In this document: piece after piece, positions 29,611 through 38,896 of the stretch
Numbering within the stretch: position 1 is the stretch's first letter
Layout of the letters: each line of letters begins with the position of its first letter
Assembly: GCA_021775555.1 (NCBI GenBank)
Contig: JAJFHP010000057.1
Location: 124,001-188,000 of the forward strand
DNA: 64,000 nt
Source: Hyphomicrobiales bacterium
GTDB lineage: Bacteria > Pseudomonadota > Alphaproteobacteria > Rhizobiales > Methyloligellaceae
Direction of reading: 5' to 3'
Program-made: the position numbers and the translations under genes
Notes under the pieces: generated by a model
Databases searched by the model: none
What the model was told of the DNA's origin: nothing
What the model saw: only the letters and a program-made list of their open reading frames with translations

Positions 29611-30785
29611 TCAATAGGTGTTTCCAGATTGCCGTTGTTTCGGGGACACGGGCTGACTATGGATTGTTGAACCCGGTAATCAAACGCATCGACGAGGCTC
29701 CTGACCTCGAGCTGCAACTCATACTCTCTGCCATGCATTTATCTCCGGAGTTTGGATATACGGCTCAAGATGCAGAGGCTGACGGCTTCGAAATTGCTGC
29801 TCGTGTAGAGATGTTGTTGTCGAGCGACACGCCCGTTGGAGTTGCCAAATCAACAGGGCTCGGGATAATTGGTTTCGCCGATGCCTTTGAGGGGCTCAAA
29901 CCGGACATTGTTGTTTGTCTGGGTGATCGTTCTGAACTCTTGGCGGCGGCAACTGCTGCGATGATGCATCGACTGCCGATTGCTCATATCCATGGCGGTG
30001 AAGCTACAGAAGCCGCGATTGATGAAGCTATTAGGCACTCAGTTACCAAGATGTCTTTTCTGCATTTCACATCAACGGACCCGTATCGTCAGCGTGTTAT
30101 TCAGTTGGGTGAAAGCCCCGACCGGGTTTTCAATGTCGGGGCGCTGTCTGTGGAAAATGCACAGACCATCCCCCTCATGGACCTTTCGGAATTTGAGAGC
30201 AGCCTAGATATAGTGGTAGAACGACCATTTTTCATGGTGTCTTTTCATCCGGTGACTCTGGAGGGTGAACAAAGCAAGCCGCAGGTTGAAGCACTAATCA
30301 GAGCGATCAGTGAATGGCCCGACGCGACCTGCGTTGTCACATTTCCAAATGCTGATATTGAGAACAGCGCGATCAGCAGGAAAATGCGAAAGTTCTGTGC
30401 TGAAAAGCCGTCGCATCGCCGGTTTGTGGCATCCCTTGGCCAACAGCGCTACATGAGCGGTATGGCGCTGGCCGACATTGTGATTGGGAATTCCTCGAGC
30501 GGGTTGTTGGAGGCGCCATTGTTTGGAACACCCACAGTTGACATTGGCGATCGGCAACGGGGGAGGGTACGACCTCCATCGGTTGTTCACTGTGGGGCTG
30601 ACTATGAAGCTATCTTGGAGGCGATGCGTCGGGCACTTGAACCGGAGATGCAGAAGGTGGCGGCACGACGGGATCATCCCTACGGTGATGGACAAACATC
30701 ACAAAGGATTGTGGAGGAGATCCGTAGTGCGCTGGTACATGGGATTAATCTCAAAAAATCATTCCACACCTTAGAAAAACACTGA
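29607..30785 (+). CDS. legG: UDP-N-acetylglucosamine 2-epimerase (hydrolysing), NeuC/LegG family
   Basis: FQIAVVSGTRADYGLLNPVIKRIDEAPDLELQLILSAMHLSPEFG; IAHIHGGEATEAAIDEAIRHSVTKMSFLHF. Confidence 0.93.
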   Translation: MINRCFQIAVVSGTRADYGLLNPVIKRIDEAPDLELQLILSAMHLSPEFGYTAQDAEADGFEIAARVEMLLSSDTPVGVAKSTGLGIIGFADAFEGLKPDIVVCLGDRSELLAAATAAMMHRLPIAHIHGGEATEAAIDEAIRHSVTKMSFLHFTSTDPYRQRVIQLGESPDRVFNVGALSVENAQTIPLMDLSEFESSLDIVVERPFFMVSFHPVTLEGEQSKPQVEALIRAISEWPDATCVVTFPNADIENSAISRKMRKFCAEKPSHRRFVASLGQQRYMSGMALADIVIGNSSSGLLEAPLFGTPTVDIGDRQRGRVRPPSVVHCGADYEAILEAMRRALEPEMQKVAARRDHPYGDGQTSQRIVEEIRSALVHGINLKKSFHTLEKH

Positions 30786-30899
30786 TGAGACATTTCGGGC
30801 TAGGAGTTCATACTGACAGCAAAATCACCTGTTTATAGATGGCTACTGATACAAGGTTTCATACCCATTCGAGTGAAATTGTGCTGGAAGGAGGTAGTG

Positions 30900-31712
30900 A
30901 TGTCATCCCTTGACTCAACAATGCCCGTGGATGACCGGCATTTGGTCACCTATTCCTCTCTGATGGAAGACCTTGATCGTGCGGGAATCAAGAAAGGTGA
31001 TGTCGTATTAGTTCATACATCTCTCAGCGCCTTGGGCTTCGTTGTTGGTGCTGCGCGCACCGTAATTGAGGCTGTTTTAGAGTCTGTGGGGCATACCGGA
31101 ACGGTAATGATGCCAACCTATTCCGGAGAGTTATCAAATCCAGCCGAATGGCGCTACCCGCCAGTGCGTAAGGAATGGATCAAAACTATACGGACGGAAA
31201 TGCAAGCTTATGATCCGCTCAAGACCCCGACGCGCGGGATGGGGGCTGTTGCTGAGTTGTTTCGCCATTGGCCAGGAGCAATACGAAGTTCCCACCCGCA
31301 GTCATCCTTCACGGCAATTGGAGCACAGGCTGAGTTTCTTGTCGGCGATCATCCACTCGATATCAGGTTCGGTCTCTCATCGCCGCTTGGGAAGTTGCGT
31401 GAAATCGACGGCACCTCTCTGTTGCTCGGCGCGCCGCCGCAGACCTGCTCCCTATATTACCTTAGCCAACACGAACTCGAAGATAAGCTGGAAGTGCGGA
31501 AATCAACTCCCATGATGATTGATGGCGTTAAAAAATGGGTTGACTACCGGGACATCGAATATCCCAATCATTGGTTCAATGATGTGACACGCTATCTTGT
31601 CGATGCCGGGATCGTCAAAAAGACGTTGCTGGGGGCAGCCGACTGCTACCTCCTGCCGGCCCGCAAGACCATTGCCAGTGTCGTCGACTGGCGGCGCAAA
31701 CAGGGTGTTTAG
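30900..31712 (+). CDS. AAC(3)-like N-acetyltransferase family protein
   Basis: MEDLDRAGIKKGDVVLVHTSLSALGFVVGAARTVIEAVLESVGHTGTVMMPTYSGELSNPAEW; HPQSSFTAIGAQAEFL. Confidence 0.88.
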   Translation: MSSLDSTMPVDDRHLVTYSSLMEDLDRAGIKKGDVVLVHTSLSALGFVVGAARTVIEAVLESVGHTGTVMMPTYSGELSNPAEWRYPPVRKEWIKTIRTEMQAYDPLKTPTRGMGAVAELFRHWPGAIRSSHPQSSFTAIGAQAEFLVGDHPLDIRFGLSSPLGKLREIDGTSLLLGAPPQTCSLYYLSQHELEDKLEVRKSTPMMIDGVKKWVDYRDIEYPNHWFNDVTRYLVDAGIVKKTLLGAADCYLLPARKTIASVVDWRRKQGV

Positions 31713-31969
31713 ATGAGAATGGACGCACGGCTCACCAATTCTTTTGCTGTAAGACCACAGATGACGCCGGTCAGGAAGTCCACAAACGCCACATTTTGTG
31801 AGAAGAAGTCGTAGCACTTGTGCGCCGTCGCGATGAGGAAAAAAGTGGAAATATTTCCAGGAAATTTTTGAAATCACCAACAGCTTCTGTTTCCCCCATT
31901 TTTGGAAGAAAACCAATGAGCTATGGCGGTTACAGCACAAGGTAAAGAACCTGTCGTCCGACTAGAACT

Positions 31970-32695
31970 ATGCCCAGCCCTGACATTCTCATTATAGTGC
32001 CCGCTCGTGGAGGCTCCAAAAGATTGCCTGGCAAGAATTTGAACTGTCTCGCCGGGAAAACGCTTCTGCAGCATACTGCTGATGCCGTTGTATCAGCAGG
32101 CTTGAATGCGCCGGTGCTGTTGAGCACGGATGATGATTTTATGGCTGAGGAGGGCGAGCGTCTTGGGTGGCTCGTACCCTTCAGGCGACCCGCTGAGTTG
32201 TCAACGGACTTAGCCCCTATGATTGGTGTCGTGTTGCATGCTCTGGACTGGTACCGCGATACCAATGGTGATGATCCCGACAGCGTCATGTTGTTGCAAC
32301 CGACATCTCCGTTGCGGGGAAGCGCATGTTTGACCGAGGCGACGCAACTGCTGAGAACACATGATGCCATCGATGGCGTAATAGGCATGCAAGCGCTTAA
32401 CTTGCCGCTTTCGAAACTCTTTCATGCCGGTCCCGACGGGGTGGCCGTGCCCGTCTCGGACGATGATCGTCGACCCGTTTATGTTCCCAACGGGGCGCTG
32501 TATCTGGGTCGCGTAAAGGCAATCCGTAAAGAGCGTACGCTTTACATGAGCAGGATTCTGCCATTTGTCTTCGATGCCGCTAGGTCAATCGATATAGACA
32601 CACAGGCTGACTGGTCGCTTGCAGCTGCTTTGCTGGCAGCTGGCTTGCCACCTGATCAGACTGATTTTTCTCCGGTGCCTACACAAGAAGAGTAG
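31970..32695 (+). CDS. legF: CMP-nonulosonate cytidylyltransferase, NeuA/LegF family
   Basis: ILIIVPARGGSKRLPGKNLNCLAGKTLLQHTADAV; VMLLQPTSPLRGSACLTEA; FVFDAARSIDIDTQADW. Confidence 0.92.
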   Translation: MPSPDILIIVPARGGSKRLPGKNLNCLAGKTLLQHTADAVVSAGLNAPVLLSTDDDFMAEEGERLGWLVPFRRPAELSTDLAPMIGVVLHALDWYRDTNGDDPDSVMLLQPTSPLRGSACLTEATQLLRTHDAIDGVIGMQALNLPLSKLFHAGPDGVAVPVSDDDRRPVYVPNGALYLGRVKAIRKERTLYMSRILPFVFDAARSIDIDTQADWSLAAALLAAGLPPDQTDFSPVPTQEE

Positions 32696-32740
32696 GGTCC
32701 ATAATTTCCAAGCATGTTCACATAAAAGTTGTGCGAAATC

Positions 32741-34225
32741 ATGGTAATTGATCGCATTCTACTGACCGCTCATTCCCAGTTCCGGGGCCTCCAGATGGGA
32801 CTGGCAAAGCGTCTCAAGGCGGAGCATGGCTCGCGGATCTACATCTATTGCGCCACTGAACAGGAGAAGACTCACTGGGAAAAGGGCGGTGATGTTTTCG
32901 CCGAAGTGCTGGTGAGCAGAACACTCTACGATACGGCGCGCCAGCCCGTGACAGATCCTGGTGACCTGCTGAAACGGGCGCGTAAATACGAAACGGAGTT
33001 GGGCACAACAATTAATGAACTGGCCATTACCGACCGGCATCTTGGTCGAGGCTATGCACTTGGCGGATTTCATCATCCGCGTTCACAGATATCCGAGCGC
33101 ACCAGCTATCACCAGATGGTTGCAGCCTTTGTCAGCGAAATTGAATACTGGGCCAAGGAATTTGACGAGAAATCACCAACACTGGTTCTCGGCTATAGCA
33201 AGGTGCAGGCTCTTACGGCCCGTCAGCGCGCTGTGCCATACAGGCTGCTGGCCGGTTCTAGGTACAAGACCTTTTATCAATGGTCCGATAATGAATATCT
33301 TGAGAACCCCCGCGTCAAAGAAGAGTTCGACCGTATTGAAGGCACGGAAACCGATGAAATAACCGTCATCAAGGAGCCTTACCAAGCACATATGGATATA
33401 CGCGCCAATTTTATCAATGAGGTGCGCCTCCTGCCAATTCTGAAATACAGCCTTCGTACCATTCTGCAATTTTACTATTGGAAACTTCGCAGATACGAGA
33501 AGGCCCGGGGTTATTTTCTTTCAGACCGGCTCCGTTATCCGTGGAGCAGGCGTTCAGATACTCTAAAACTTAGCGGGAAGATGACCAGGACACTTTCCTC
33601 TCTGGAGGGTCAGCCCTTCGTGTACTACCCGCTTCATACGGAACCCGAGATGGCACTCCAGTGCCTGTCGCCTGAATACTTTTATCAATTGTCCTGCATT
33701 GCTGCTTTGTCACGCGATCTGCCCGCAGGTGTACTTCTCGCCGTAAAGGAAACATTCCAGGCGACCGGGCGCAGGCCGCGCGACTTTTATGAGCAGATCT
33801 TGGAATTCAAGAATGTCGTGATGCTCGAGATGATGGAGTTTGGCCCGAATGTGATCAGGGCTTGCGATGCGGTAGCCACTATTACAGGAACGGCAGGTTT
33901 TGAAGCCTCGGTCATGGGTAAGCCGGTTATCGCCTTCGGCCAGCACAATCTCTATAATTTTCTCGACTCAGTATCGGTCGTGACGGAAGAGTCTCAGCTG
34001 AAGGGTTATCTTGCCAAGGTGCTTGCTGGTGATTTTGACCAGGCCAAAGCAGTCCGGGATGGCAATCGCTATCTAAATGCGGTGGTGCAATGCTCATTCG
34101 ATCTGCAAGGTTATGATATCACTGCACCGGATCGTATTACTGATGAGCTCAATGAAACTCTTTATCGTGCTCTCTTTGCATCGCTTCCGGAAATCGATGC
34201 CGATGCGAAACAGGTGCAACTTTGA
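32741..34225 (+). CDS. capsule-polysaccharide-synthesis-like / GT-B-type protein (nonulosonate transferase candidate)
   Basis: C-terminal ACDAVATITGTAGFEASVMGKPVIAFGQHNLYNFLDSVSVVTEESQLKGYLAKVL typical of Capsule_synth/GT-B proteins. Confidence 0.65.
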   Translation: MVIDRILLTAHSQFRGLQMGLAKRLKAEHGSRIYIYCATEQEKTHWEKGGDVFAEVLVSRTLYDTARQPVTDPGDLLKRARKYETELGTTINELAITDRHLGRGYALGGFHHPRSQISERTSYHQMVAAFVSEIEYWAKEFDEKSPTLVLGYSKVQALTARQRAVPYRLLAGSRYKTFYQWSDNEYLENPRVKEEFDRIEGTETDEITVIKEPYQAHMDIRANFINEVRLLPILKYSLRTILQFYYWKLRRYEKARGYFLSDRLRYPWSRRSDTLKLSGKMTRTLSSLEGQPFVYYPLHTEPEMALQCLSPEYFYQLSCIAALSRDLPAGVLLAVKETFQATGRRPRDFYEQILEFKNVVMLEMMEFGPNVIRACDAVATITGTAGFEASVMGKPVIAFGQHNLYNFLDSVSVVTEESQLKGYLAKVLAGDFDQAKAVRDGNRYLNAVVQCSFDLQGYDITAPDRITDELNETLYRALFASLPEIDADAKQVQL

Positions 34226-34503
34226 CGAGGTGCCAGCGTTTGCCACCCGACCAGAAAGATCCTGATCCCATTCTTCAATTCGATGACCCCGATTTGTGTA
34301 ATCGGCCTCGCTTTCGGCAGAAGTTGCTTGAGTCACTGGGGTAAGAGATTTTTGACAAATGTTCAACCGAGCTGGTTGCAGAGATATTCGAGGGAACGGA
34401 CACGCCTGACTATGCAACTTTGTGAACGCTGTGGACCAACGGATCAAGTCCGGAAATCTGCCCCCGGACGACCATGACAGATTGACAGAAATTTTAGATG
34501 ACT

Positions 34504-34531
34504 GAACTGTTATTCATGAGAATAACAGTTC
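34504..34531. repeat. perfect 12-bp inverted repeat, 4-nt loop: GAACTGTTATTC-ATGA-GAATAACAGTTC
   Basis: Read directly; sits at the 5' edge of the amidotransferase remnant. No T-run after it, so not an obvious intrinsic terminator. Confidence 0.8.
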
Positions 34532-34832
34532 GGATTATTGCCCCAAATATGAAAATGGTGTGCACGACTATCTCAAGTTCATCAAATTTGGCTATGGACG
34601 TGCCAGCGCCCGTGCATCGAAGGATATTCGTGGTGGCCATATGAGCAGTCGCGAAGGTATAGAGATGGTCAGCAAATATGATCATGTGCGGTCATCCGAT
34701 CTTTATCAATGGCACGACTATGTTGGGCGGGACGAAGCTTGGTTTGACACAATCAGCAATAGCTTCCGTGAACCACGTGCCTGGGTTCAAGACAGCCAGA
34801 AAAACTGGTTGAAACGCAACTTTTGGGACTAG
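34506..34832 (+). pseudogene. C-terminal remnant of N-acetyl sugar amidotransferase (WbuX/WbpG/PseA family)
   Basis: YENGVHDYLKFIKFGYGRASARASKDIRGGHMSSREGIEMVSKYDHVRSSDLYQWHDYVGRDEAWFDTISNSFREPRAWVQDSQKNWLKRNFWD matches only the C-terminal ~90 aa of a ~370-aa family; no upstream ATP-binding domain. Confidence 0.75.
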
Positions 34833-34852
34833 AGAGACTGGTTCGGAGACAT

Positions 34853-35905
34853 ATGGTGGAGTCGATCAAAGATTTATCCGGGTATTCAATTGGACCTCAA
34901 ACGCCAATCCGGGTGCTTCTCGAACAGTTGAACCGGTCTGAACACCTGTTCCAGATTGTTGTGGGTGACAACGGTCAGTTACTCGGGACTGTTACGGACG
35001 GCGATATCCGACGTTCAATTTTGAGTGGTGCAACACTCGATTCGCCGACAAGTGTCTGTATGCAGAATGAGCCAATAGTCGGTGAGGTCGGCCGAGAGCG
35101 TGAAAACCGTAAGAAACTGGTTGGACTGGGCAGTACTCGAGCATTACTGCCTATTGTGGATACATCAAATGTAGTCCGTGAGATTCTCGCAGCCAATCGT
35201 GGGGCGGACTCCGGAATGGCTCTGGTAATGGCCGGGGGTATGGGGAAACGTCTTGGCAAGCGCACACGCGATACGCCAAAGCCGCTACTTGATGTTGGCG
35301 GAAAGCCAATTCTTGATCATGTTCTCTCGGCACTGGAAGACGCCAACTTCGACGATGTCTATATTTCGCTTCACTATCTTGCGTCGCAGATTAGTGAATT
35401 TGTTACAGAGCGAGATAGCAAGTGCCGAATTCATACTCTGGAAGAGGATGCGCCACTCGGTACGGCGGGGGCGCTCGGCCTAATGCCACCGGACTTGTCA
35501 GGTCCGGTACTTGTCGTAAACGGTGATGTGATTACCAGAGTTGATTTTGCTCGGGTGCATGATTTCCACGTACGGCATGGCTTGGACGGGACGATTTGCG
35601 TAGCGCGTTACGATGTTGATGTGCCGTTTGGGGTCGTGGAATACGGCGAAGACGGACTTTTCCAGGATATCAAGGAAAAACCCTGTATCAGCAACTTTAT
35701 TGCAGCGGGCGTTTACTACCTATCACCAGAGTTCAGGGCTCTGGTCTCAAAAAGCAAGCCTATGGATATGCCAGACCTTCTTAGGTTAGGGCGTCAGATT
35801 GGTCTTCGAGTTGGTCTCTTTCCCATACACGAATACTGGACTGATGTTGGGCATCCGGGTGATTTGGAACTGGCTCAGCGCGACCATGAGGGACGGGCTG
35901 GTTAA
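34853..35905 (+). CDS. CBS-pair + sugar-phosphate nucleotidyltransferase (PtmE-like)
   Basis: CBS segments QIVVGDNGQLLGTVTDGDIRRSIL; MALVMAGGMGKRLGKRTRDTPKPLLDVGGKPILDHVLSAL; VLVVNGDVITRVDF. Confidence 0.9.
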   Translation: MVESIKDLSGYSIGPQTPIRVLLEQLNRSEHLFQIVVGDNGQLLGTVTDGDIRRSILSGATLDSPTSVCMQNEPIVGEVGRERENRKKLVGLGSTRALLPIVDTSNVVREILAANRGADSGMALVMAGGMGKRLGKRTRDTPKPLLDVGGKPILDHVLSALEDANFDDVYISLHYLASQISEFVTERDSKCRIHTLEEDAPLGTAGALGLMPPDLSGPVLVVNGDVITRVDFARVHDFHVRHGLDGTICVARYDVDVPFGVVEYGEDGLFQDIKEKPCISNFIAAGVYYLSPEFRALVSKSKPMDMPDLLRLGRQIGLRVGLFPIHEYWTDVGHPGDLELAQRDHEGRAG

Positions 35906-35919
35906 GGCTAAGTTTCTAA

Positions 35920-37758
35920 GTGACATCAATTTTTAACAGATCATTCAAGACGCTTTTTGAGAGTGCTGAGGCGACCCACTTCGGGCGCAAAAGTGTTCTC
36001 GCTTTGCTGACCTTCCAGTTGGGCAGTGTGTTGATCGAGCTGCTCGGTTTTTTCTCGCTAATACCTATCCTGCAATATCTGCAAAATGATGGTGATGTAG
36101 CGGGTCTGTTGACCAAGCACGATCACTGGCGAGCACTGCGCGATTTCTATGGGATGGTGGGGTTGCCATTGCGGCTGGAGTTGTTGTTGGTAAGCAGCTT
36201 TGTCCTGTTGGTTTTGCGCCAAAGCTTCGTGTTCGCTCGTCTGCGCTATATGGCCTATGTGCAAACACGCGCCATTGCGCAGATGCGCCTGGAAATATTC
36301 TTGGCCTTTATTGGCGCACGCACTGATGCACAGGAGAAGCATGCCACCGGAGTAATCGTCAATGACATGACAACCGAACTTAACCGTGCTGCATCATATC
36401 TGGTTGCTTTGGTGACGCTCTACGGCTCAGCTATCCTATTTGTCTTTTACATGTGCGCGATGCTGTTTTTGTCTCCTAGCATGACGGTTGCAGCGCTTTT
36501 GGTCTTTGGCTCTGCTGTATTGCTTCTCAGAACACAGATGGTAAAGAGCGGGAAAATTGGTCAATTGGTGACGGACTCAAACCAGCGCATGTCCAGCTTT
36601 CTGGTTGAGCGGTTGCAGCAGGTGCGGCTGATCCGGCTGGCAGGTATGGAAAATGCTGAAGTCGAGGCCATGAGTCATTTGGTGGAGCGTCAGCGTGAAG
36701 CTATGAAGAATGTGCATTATCTATTGTCCAATATTGAGGTGATTATGGAACCGGTGGTGGTGGCCGCCGGGTTCACATTCCTGTATGTCGCAGTCGCCGT
36801 TCTACATTTACCTTTATCCCATATTGCACTGTTCCTTCTGATCCTCATGCGGCTGATGCCAGTGGTGAAGGAGGCGAGCCGTACCCGCCAGTCCTGTTTG
36901 GCTCAGATGCCCAGTTTCAGCGCGGTCGTCGAGAGCAAGAATGAATATGAGCAGGCAGCAGAACTTAAGGGCGGGGATATGACTTTCAAGGGGGTGCAGG
37001 GTGCTATCCGCTTTGAGGATGTGACCTTCTGTTATCCTGGGTCAGTTGCACCTTCGTTGAGTGGTGTTAATCTCGAATTTCCGGTTGGCACAGCTACGGC
37101 ACTGGTGGGGCCTTCTGGAGCAGGTAAATCGACCTTGATCGACATGTTACCGCGCATACGGATTCCGCAAGAAGGCCAAATAATAGTAGGTGATACACCA
37201 ATAATGGCATTCGACCTTGAAAGTTTGCGCAGTGGCATCGCTTATGCCCCACAGACCCCGCAAATATTTAACGTTCCGCTCTCCGAGCACATTCGTTACG
37301 GCAAGCCGGGTGCGTCCATGGCAGAAGTTGAGCGGGCTGCAGAGCTGGCCTGTATTGCCGAGTTCATCAGTAGTTTGCCTGAAGGGTATGAGACTATGAC
37401 TGGCGAAGGAGGCGAGCGCTTGTCAGGCGGTCAACGGCAAAGGCTCGATCTTGCCAGAGCATTAGTAGCACAAACACCAATCCTGCTCCTTGATGAACCA
37501 ACTAGCAATCTTGATGCTCGTTCCGAAGAATTGTTTCGTGACGCCATGGTGAGAATTCGCAGCGAAACTGATATCACCATTATTCTGATCGGACACCAAC
37601 TGTCGAGTATAATGACAGCAGATCAGATTGTTGTGATGGGTGACGGTCGAATCGTGGAGATTGGCCGTCACGAAAGTCTTATGAAATCGGACGGTTGGTA
37701 CGCCCACGCCTTTAAGACTCAACGGAATGCCGCTATGCCAGCAGAACAAGAAACCTGA
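35920..37758 (+). CDS. ABC transporter, fused permease/ATPase (PglK-like flippase candidate)
   Basis: Walker A GPSGAGKSTLID, signature LSGGQRQRLDLARAL, Walker B ILLLDEPTSNLD, N-terminal TM domain. Confidence 0.92.
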   Translation: MTSIFNRSFKTLFESAEATHFGRKSVLALLTFQLGSVLIELLGFFSLIPILQYLQNDGDVAGLLTKHDHWRALRDFYGMVGLPLRLELLLVSSFVLLVLRQSFVFARLRYMAYVQTRAIAQMRLEIFLAFIGARTDAQEKHATGVIVNDMTTELNRAASYLVALVTLYGSAILFVFYMCAMLFLSPSMTVAALLVFGSAVLLLRTQMVKSGKIGQLVTDSNQRMSSFLVERLQQVRLIRLAGMENAEVEAMSHLVERQREAMKNVHYLLSNIEVIMEPVVVAAGFTFLYVAVAVLHLPLSHIALFLLILMRLMPVVKEASRTRQSCLAQMPSFSAVVESKNEYEQAAELKGGDMTFKGVQGAIRFEDVTFCYPGSVAPSLSGVNLEFPVGTATALVGPSGAGKSTLIDMLPRIRIPQEGQIIVGDTPIMAFDLESLRSGIAYAPQTPQIFNVPLSEHIRYGKPGASMAEVERAAELACIAEFISSLPEGYETMTGEGGERLSGGQRQRLDLARALVAQTPILLLDEPTSNLDARSEELFRDAMVRIRSETDITIILIGHQLSSIMTADQIVVMGDGRIVEIGRHESLMKSDGWYAHAFKTQRNAAMPAEQET

Positions 37759-37759
37759 A

Positions 37760-38806
37760 ATGACAATTATGAATTTATTCCATACACCAAGATCCGATCT
37801 AAACAATAAAACCATACTGCTGACTGGCGGGACGGGTTCGTTCGGCCGACAATTCACGCGGATGGTTTTGAAGCAGTTCAAACTACGGAAGCTGATCATC
37901 TTCTCACGTGATGAACTTAAGCAATATGAGATGCACGCTGATATCGATGCCGAGTTCGGGAAGAACCCATTGCGCTTCTTTATCGGTGATGTCCGTGACG
38001 TCGACAGGCTGGAGATGGCCATGCGCGGTGTCGATTATGTGGTTCACGCAGCAGCTCTGAAACATGTTCCGACCGCCGAATACAATCCGATCGAATGCAT
38101 ACGTACCAATGTTTATGGCGCGGAAAATATCGTAGCAGCGGCCCTACGATGCCGGGTCAAAAGGATTATCACCCTATCTACAGATAAGGCGGCTAGCCCG
38201 ATTAATCTTTATGGCGCAAGTAAACTCGCATCGGACAAGATATTTATAGCCGCCAATAATCTTTCTGGTGATATTGGCACGCGCTTTTCTGTTGTTCGCT
38301 ATGGAAACGTTCTTGGTTCACGGGGCAGCGTTGTACCGCTTTTCCTGAAGCTGATTCGGGAAGGTGCTAAAGAGATACCAATTACAGACCCGCGCATGAC
38401 ACGCTTCTGGATTACCATCGACCAAGGTGTTGATTTTGTTCTCAGCTCATTGGAAATGATGCAGGGTGGTGAAATATTCGTCCCCAAGATTCCAAGCATG
38501 AGAGTTTCTGATCTCGCGGAAGCATTGGCCCCAGGTGTAAAACACCGTGTGGTGGGTATTCGTCCGGGTGAAAAACTACACGAAGCCATGATCACTGTGG
38601 ACGATGCGCGCCGCACCATTGAATTGAGTGATCGGTATGTGATCCAGCCCGACTTCAGTTACTGGCGCGCTGCTGATTATGAATATGAGAATGCCAAGCC
38701 CGTCCCGCAGGATTTCCATTATTCAAGCGAGAACAATGAGCATTGGCTCGACGAAAAAGATATTCGTGAGATGCTCGGAGTAACCATCAACGCTCCTGCG
38801 GAGTGA
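37760..38806 (+). CDS. pseB: UDP-GlcNAc 4,6-dehydratase (inverting), PseB
   Basis: NNKTILLTGGTGSFGRQFTRMVLKQF, FSRDELKQYEM, FIGDVRDVDRLEMAMRGVDYVVHAAALKHVPTAEYNPIECIRTNVYGAENI, LSTDKAASPINLYGASKLASDK. Confidence 0.95.
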   Translation: MTIMNLFHTPRSDLNNKTILLTGGTGSFGRQFTRMVLKQFKLRKLIIFSRDELKQYEMHADIDAEFGKNPLRFFIGDVRDVDRLEMAMRGVDYVVHAAALKHVPTAEYNPIECIRTNVYGAENIVAAALRCRVKRIITLSTDKAASPINLYGASKLASDKIFIAANNLSGDIGTRFSVVRYGNVLGSRGSVVPLFLKLIREGAKEIPITDPRMTRFWITIDQGVDFVLSSLEMMQGGEIFVPKIPSMRVSDLAEALAPGVKHRVVGIRPGEKLHEAMITVDDARRTIELSDRYVIQPDFSYWRAADYEYENAKPVPQDFHYSSENNEHWLDEKDIREMLGVTINAPAE

Positions 38807-38896
38807 CTAGGGTTTGCTGCAAGAGATTTATTCTGCATTCAATTATTACGCCACCACGAAATATTTTGAGAGCGCCTAACAGGCATTAGATAAACA

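Noticed and set aside
30900-31712. Antibiotic resistance gene (AAC(3))
   Set aside because: Family membership only; placement within the leg operon makes a glycan acyltransferase role more likely.
31846-31859. 14-bp palindrome TGGAAATATTTCCA before legF
   Set aside because: Single occurrence, AT-rich palindrome; could be an internal promoter/operator but no supporting copy in the window.
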